Positions 59,062 through 64,000 of a stretch of DNA of 64,000 bases are shown in pieces. Both the position numbers and the translations under genes were made by a program. The stretch spans positions 8,720,764 to 8,784,763 of the forward strand of contig CM029380.1 in the NCBI GenBank assembly GCA_017165825.1. Direction: 5' to 3'. The notes beneath the pieces are model-generated. The model did no database searches. It saw nothing but the letters and a program-made list of their open reading frames with translations, and was not told the origin of the DNA. Every line of letters starts with the position of its first letter. Position 1 is the stretch's first letter. This stretch comes from Hepsetus odoe. Its lineage: Eukaryota; Chordata; Actinopteri; Characiformes; Hepsetidae.

Positions 59062-59814
59062 CTGAGGGGAGAGCACAAACTCCATAAGAGTCAAAGCCAC
59101 ACATTCATATCTATAAAAAAACATAGTAAACTTAGCAAAAGCAAGATAAGTAAAAACTAATTTCACAAATGTTTTAATGATATTTGCTTAATATTAATTA
59201 ATATTCATACCCCCCAATGCCAGCTGTCATTCTGAAGAAAATGACAGGAACTGGTTATGGTGACCTATACATTTCACAACCAAGGATTTCATCTCTATAA
59301 CTCCCTCTGGTGAAGCAGTTTTGGTAAATCACCCGGATTAGTCCTCATCAAAAGAGGGAAGTGCCTCTTTGTGCCAGCCGGACCCCTGCCCATCACACTG
59401 CTGGTGATAAGTCAGATTAAATTTTCCCACAGCTTACTCAAATCAGCCCAGAGACCCTTTCATCTCATTGATAATACAGCAGTTGTTATGGCAGAACCCT
59501 TCATAACAATAAGCCATTGTGATGTTGCTGCAAAGACTGATTATGTAACAGCCTGCTAAAAACAATCTCTGTTGATTAGTGAGCCTTCGCTGATGGAGTG
59601 GCAGAAACGGTGACCCCTCTGGGCACCCGATTTATCTTTGAGGAAAGATTTACTGGGCAAACTCATTAATTTTCTGTTGTGACAGTGTGGTTGAGGGTTA
59701 TAGCAGCAAATTCTAATAGAGGGCAGAGGAACACGGAGGATGGTCCACCATCATTAGTGAGACCAAACGGATTCTTGTCCCAGAACGTCTGGGATAATGG
59801 AACAGTCCTGGAGC

Positions 59815-60100
59815 ATAGAGTGAGTATGATGAGAACAAGAGAGCGACAAAAAAAAGAGGTAAGTAGTCAGAAAAAGTAGAAAAAGAACAAAAGAAAAAAA
59901 AGGGAGACAGGTGGAAAGAGAGAAAAGGAAATATGGAATGAAAGTGAAAGAACAAGAGAATGAAAGAGAGACACAGAGGTAAAGAGAGAGAGAAAGACAG
60001 AATGATGGAGACAGAAAATGAGGGAGAGTAATAAGAGAGAGAGAGAAAAAAAAGGAAAAGGACATGTAGAGAAAGAGACACACAGAAAGCAATGAATGAG
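59815..60100. repeat. Purine-rich low-complexity tract
   Basis: About 285 bases of mixed GA, GAAA and AGAG on the + strand, in crispld2 intron 1. It produces open frames on the - strand that are rich in Ser, Phe and Leu; these are not genes. Confidence 0.85.
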
Positions 60101-60928
60101 TCTTTTTCAGGGAGAATTTGAAGCTGAAGTGTCACGCAACTGACAGCTACTGCCAACTCCGGGAACTCCTGCAACTCCTGCCCATGTTCCTGCAATAGCC
60201 ACTGCCTGCTGGCTCAGAGGAGTAAACCAGCAACTTCTCCTTTAACAGTGTGAAGGAGAGAGAGACATGAAGATGCTGCATTGCTTTCTACAGCTCTCTC
60301 TCTCCCTCTGCCCAAAAGCTTGAGGTCTGACACCCAGGTTCTGTCAACACCTTGTCAGAACTCCAGCTACAGTCCTCTGTGAAGCCAAACCACCACACCC
60401 CTTCTTCTCTCTCTCTTATTCAGACACATACAAATGTGCATCTCACCTCTGATCCCTTCACTCCCGTGAATTTTATACTTTTATACTATTTTGCCAAGAA
60501 ATGCCAGCCAGCTGAGCTGTCCACACATATGCTCTGCATGGGGCAAGCTCTGACATTAACATACCATACATTAACAAGAGTCCTATAACATGGAAAACCA
60601 CACAGCCTGCACATGCATGCAGTCAGCCACACCCTACTCTGACCCCTACATCCACAATGGCAACGAAAGCAATGCTGACCATTCTCCTAGGCTCAGGCTA
60701 CTGTGTCACCTAGCCTTATCACTCACATGAGGAACCACAATGCATATGAACACACTGAACATGAAAAAAGAAGGAGAACTGGACCAATGCTGCAACAAGT
60801 TTTGCAACCAAGAAATAATTTTAGTTTAGAGATAATAATGAATGCATGTTTCAGGTAGGAATAACTTACCTCTTTTAACCAAGAATCAGTGAAGGAAAAT
60901 GTGCAAACAGAAAAAAATAACTATTTAC

Positions 60929-61070
60929 CAAGTGTGTAGCTTCTTCCCTCAGTAAGTCCACAGCGTCTCGCAGGTTGACTCTCAGCACGCTCTCTTGGAT
61001 GAGTTTCTTCTTTTTAGTCAAAGAAGGAGAGGAGTTGTGCTTGTTGGCAGCTGAAGGGCTTTCTGATTCT
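60929..61070 (-). other. crispld2: crispld2 non-coding first exon (inferred)
   Basis: About 30 bases after a TATA box, the - strand sequence runs to a GTAAAT donor at 60928. The 3' end is set by that donor; the 5' end near 61070 is inferred from the TATA position. A non-coding first exon is known for CRISPLD2. Confidence 0.55.
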
Positions 61071-61093
61071 GAGAGTGTGGAGAGACTTCAGCT

Positions 61094-61102
61094 CCTTTTA
61101 TA
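61094..61102 (-). promoter_or_regulatory. crispld2: crispld2 TATA box
   Basis: TATAAAAGG on the - strand, about 25-30 bases before the inferred first exon. A (CT)n tract on the transcript strand lies 54-110 bases further upstream. Confidence 0.65.
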
Positions 61103-61155
61103 GAGAAGGAGACCCCGCTGAAGGAAGGAGTGAAGGGGGAAGAGGAAGGGGGGAC

Positions 61156-61206
<51 letters not shown>
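61156..61206. repeat. (GA)n tract upstream of crispld2 promoter
   Basis: About 24 GA units with one GC interruption. GAGA-type tracts near promoters can be bound by specific factors; whether this one is used is unknown. Confidence 0.95.
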
Positions 61207-64000
61207 CGAGCTCTGATGAAACATGTTGAGACAAAGACAGAAGATATGTAAATCATCACCGACCTCAAGGTTTTTTTTTTAAATTTATTACAGATATTAC
61301 ACAAACTCTGCGGATTACGTCAAGAAAGGAGGATATTACAAAATCATTCTTGATTATTAAAGAAGTATTACTAAATCAAAGAAATCCCAGAAATCTTTTA
61401 GTTCCTCAAATCCCTGAATCACTTATTTTTGTGAAGGTAGTTAAAATAGTTGTTTGTAAGAGAGAATATGTGAAAACATTTCCCAAAGTATGAACTGAAT
61501 GAATCCTAACAGCATTAGAACAGTGTGTCTTTTGTCACAGTGTTCCTTCTTTGACTTGGCATCTGAGTGATCAAAAAGGTGGTTTTCACCTCCTCATGTG
61601 AAAAGGTGCAAAAGTGGAAAAGTGTTTTTCTAACTATGGCCCAAGCCAGTGTTTAAAAGCAGGGATGTTACTGGGGGTGGGGTGTGTCTATGAATGGGGG
61701 TGGGTGTGTTTTGGGAGTGGTAGTTTTGAAAGATTGTTGGCCTATATTATCAACTAATAACCAAGATCCGGACCTTGTTTACTACATATCTCACTACAGG
61801 CATGATTGGCGCATTATTGTTACTGCTGTCAGAAAGTTTCAGAGGCATTACTTGGTGCTGAACATGTTAAAGAACACCTGTCCACATTCCTGGACATGAG
61901 GCCTAGATGCTGACTGTCAGACTTATCTGTAACTGTATTGCAGGGTTGCACAATGTATATATATTTCAACATTCACCTCAATCCTAAAGAATTACAAGAG
62001 TTATAAGAATAAGAATATCCAAAGGTGTCAGTCTGAATGATCCACCACCACCAAATATTTCCAAAGTTCTGATACGGGAGGCTGAGCCAGTCTATTTGGG
62101 TTTCAGCATCCTGAAGGGAGTGAAATGTTTGTAGAAACCGCTTTAAATCAAGTTGATCATCACTCTGGCTTATCTACAATAGTTGATTTGAGGGGCTGAC
62201 TTAATTAGCACTGACTTCAATAACATATAGCTTATTGTTGAGTTTATTTCCAAAGCAAGATTTCTCAGTGATGCATTAAGACTGAGGTCATCTTGAAAAA
62301 CAAGATCCATTTAACCATAATGACATATTACTTATTGTTTTAGCTGCAGCTGTTTCCCGTCAGCTGCAAGCTGATGTTTTGCTATTGCATTCTTATATGT
62401 AAATGTATTGCAGTGTTAAAGAACACAGACATTAACTGGTTATGAAAAAGGTTGCTGAGGGATAGTCAAATGCTCATATTCTTTCAACACCTGGAAAAAA
62501 GACAGTTATGTTGCTGGCTGATCTTAGCTTAGTTTGGTCTTTAATGGCCATCAGCACTTCTGATCTAAGATGTTGAAGGTGCTTATCTAGTTGGACTGTG
62601 CTGATAGACCATCTCGGACCTTCTTGTTTGGTAGGGCGACTAAATCTTGGTTTAAATCCCTTTGGAGAGATTGTAGCCCACAGCTCTCCAAGAAGAAGGG
62701 CTAGATCTTTGTGATGGATTGTTTTGCTGTTAGTTGACTGACACAAACCAAACAGGCAAGCTTTCTTTCTTACACTGAAAAATTGCTGTAGAACTCTGAT
62801 CAAGCCAAGCATAACTACACTACAGTAGTGGCAATGCTACTGCATTTGGACAGTAGAAAGAACCCTTAATCCAGAGATTTATGTTTCTGAATAAGAGACT
62901 AAGCTTTTGGCCATTGCTGGGAATGTCCTTTTTGCAATGGGGAGAAAGAGACCAGAACTCATCTCCAGAGAAACGCAGAGTAAAGCTCTACAATTCAGAC
63001 ATACAAGAGCCTGTTCTACAGCTGGTCCTGCCATGGGAAAACAAGAAATTTCCAAATGAAAACCTATTTGAGAAGGTGTCTGAGATATTTTTCTTTGCAG
63101 GGTTTGCCCTGTACATATAGATCGAGCTGTGATTTATGAACATACACCCACACATGCACACACACCAGCACATTACAGATTACCAAGGGGGGATATTCTG
63201 TTGGTCTGTTGGTTTTGGGCTGCAGTCAGTAATAACCATTTAAAAAAAAGTGATTTGTTGCAATAGCAACAGCAAAATTAATTTTAAAACAGTTCCTGTT
63301 TGTCTGACAGGATATTATTTATTAACTCCTTAAATTTTCTTCATGGTTAAAAAAGGTTCAGGTCCAAGTGAAAGTGGTGAGAATATTTTGAACCCTTGCC
63401 CCCTTGGAGAATCTGACAGGCAGGCTCGTCCCTGGGTGGCTTCTGTAACCACTAGAGGGTGCCAATCTCTGATTTCTGCACAATTACTGCCACTATAATT
63501 AAAAGCTCATCCTGTCTAGAGGGTTTATTCTTTTTCACTTGGTCAGTTTGTCCAATGCTGTGTGGTGGACAGAAGCTTTTGGATGGGGGTAAGTTATAAT
63601 GCATATTTATTTAAAAAGGGTCTAGCAGTTCTGTTCTTCCACAATAAAATTAAATTCCTGTGCTGGCACTCACATGCTGTGAACAGTGAAATGCTTTTGT
63701 ATCTACACTTAACAAACCCAAACACACAAGTAGTGAACACACACCAGGAGAAGCAGTGGACTGCAACGAGGAGTAATGTTGGGGTCGGAATCACTGCCTT
63801 TCAGAAGTGGGATTCTAACCAAAGCTTTAGATCACTCGCCCCTCTAGACATCTCACATGCTTGTGAGTTTAGGGCTGGTGGAGGATGAGGCCTGAAGCCT
63901 AGTAGGGCACTGGTAAAACAGTGGGGCCAGGCCCTGGGCTAAGAATTTCAGTTCCAGTTCAGCACTTTAAGTGTACCTCTTTAGGTATCAGTAATTAATG
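61207..64000. other. Upstream flank of crispld2, no gene recognised
   Basis: Two frames of about 110 codons occur (62474-62812 on -, 63562-63888 on +), without domains or codon structure that would support a gene. No transposon was recognised. Confidence 0.55.

Noticed and set aside
59713..60195. 160-codon Ser/Phe/Leu-rich frame on the - strand
   Set aside because: It comes from the purine-rich low-complexity tract.
62474..62812. 112-codon frame on the - strand upstream of crispld2
   Set aside because: No recognisable family, no splice or promoter context. Its length is within chance for this much sequence.

Overview
This is a vertebrate nuclear-genome window, almost certainly from a ray-finned fish. 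It is AT-rich, has spliced genes with GT-AG introns, CpG-poor intergenic DNA, many (CA)n and (GA)n microsatellites, and Tc1/mariner, RTE and tRNA-derived SINE copies of fish type. The element mix would fit an otophysan such as a characiform, but the species cannot be fixed from the sequence. No bacterial, phage or CRISPR features are present.

The window holds two complete protein-coding genes, tail to tail. On the + strand (8517-20077) is an HNF4-family nuclear receptor, rebuilt here as ten coding exons with consistent splice phases and a 465-residue product. Its neighbour suggests it is hnf4b. On the - strand (coding 58976 down to 46952, non-coding first exon and TATA box near 61.1 kb) is crispld2, a secreted CAP/LCCL protein rebuilt as fourteen coding exons and 502 residues. 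The pair mirrors the human HNF4G-CRISPLD1 neighbourhood, as expected from whole-genome duplication of an ancestral HNF4-CRISPLD block. The proteins act separately: one is a nuclear transcription factor, the other an extracellular-matrix glycoprotein. I see no joint system.

Layout: 1-8.3 kb is upstream DNA with no recognisable gene and one short hairpin/minisatellite. 8.5-20.9 kb is hnf4b, with a CpG-rich patch in intron 1, a long TTC tract in intron 2, and SINE and RTE debris in intron 3. 20.9-45.2 kb is intergenic and carries most of the mobile-element fossils: three decayed Tc1/mariner copies, one with a SINE nested in it, and two SINE families. 45.2-61.1 kb is crispld2. 61.1-64 kb is its upstream flank, with no gene seen.

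The points most worth checking are a four-residue deletion at the helix 9-10 junction of the HNF4 ligand-binding domain, a CpG-rich patch in hnf4b intron 1 with a phase-compatible start codon, an intron-retention stop at the hnf4b C-terminus, long TG/CA tracts bracketing crispld2 exon 3, and a few short palindromes in intergenic DNA. No novel biological system was found.
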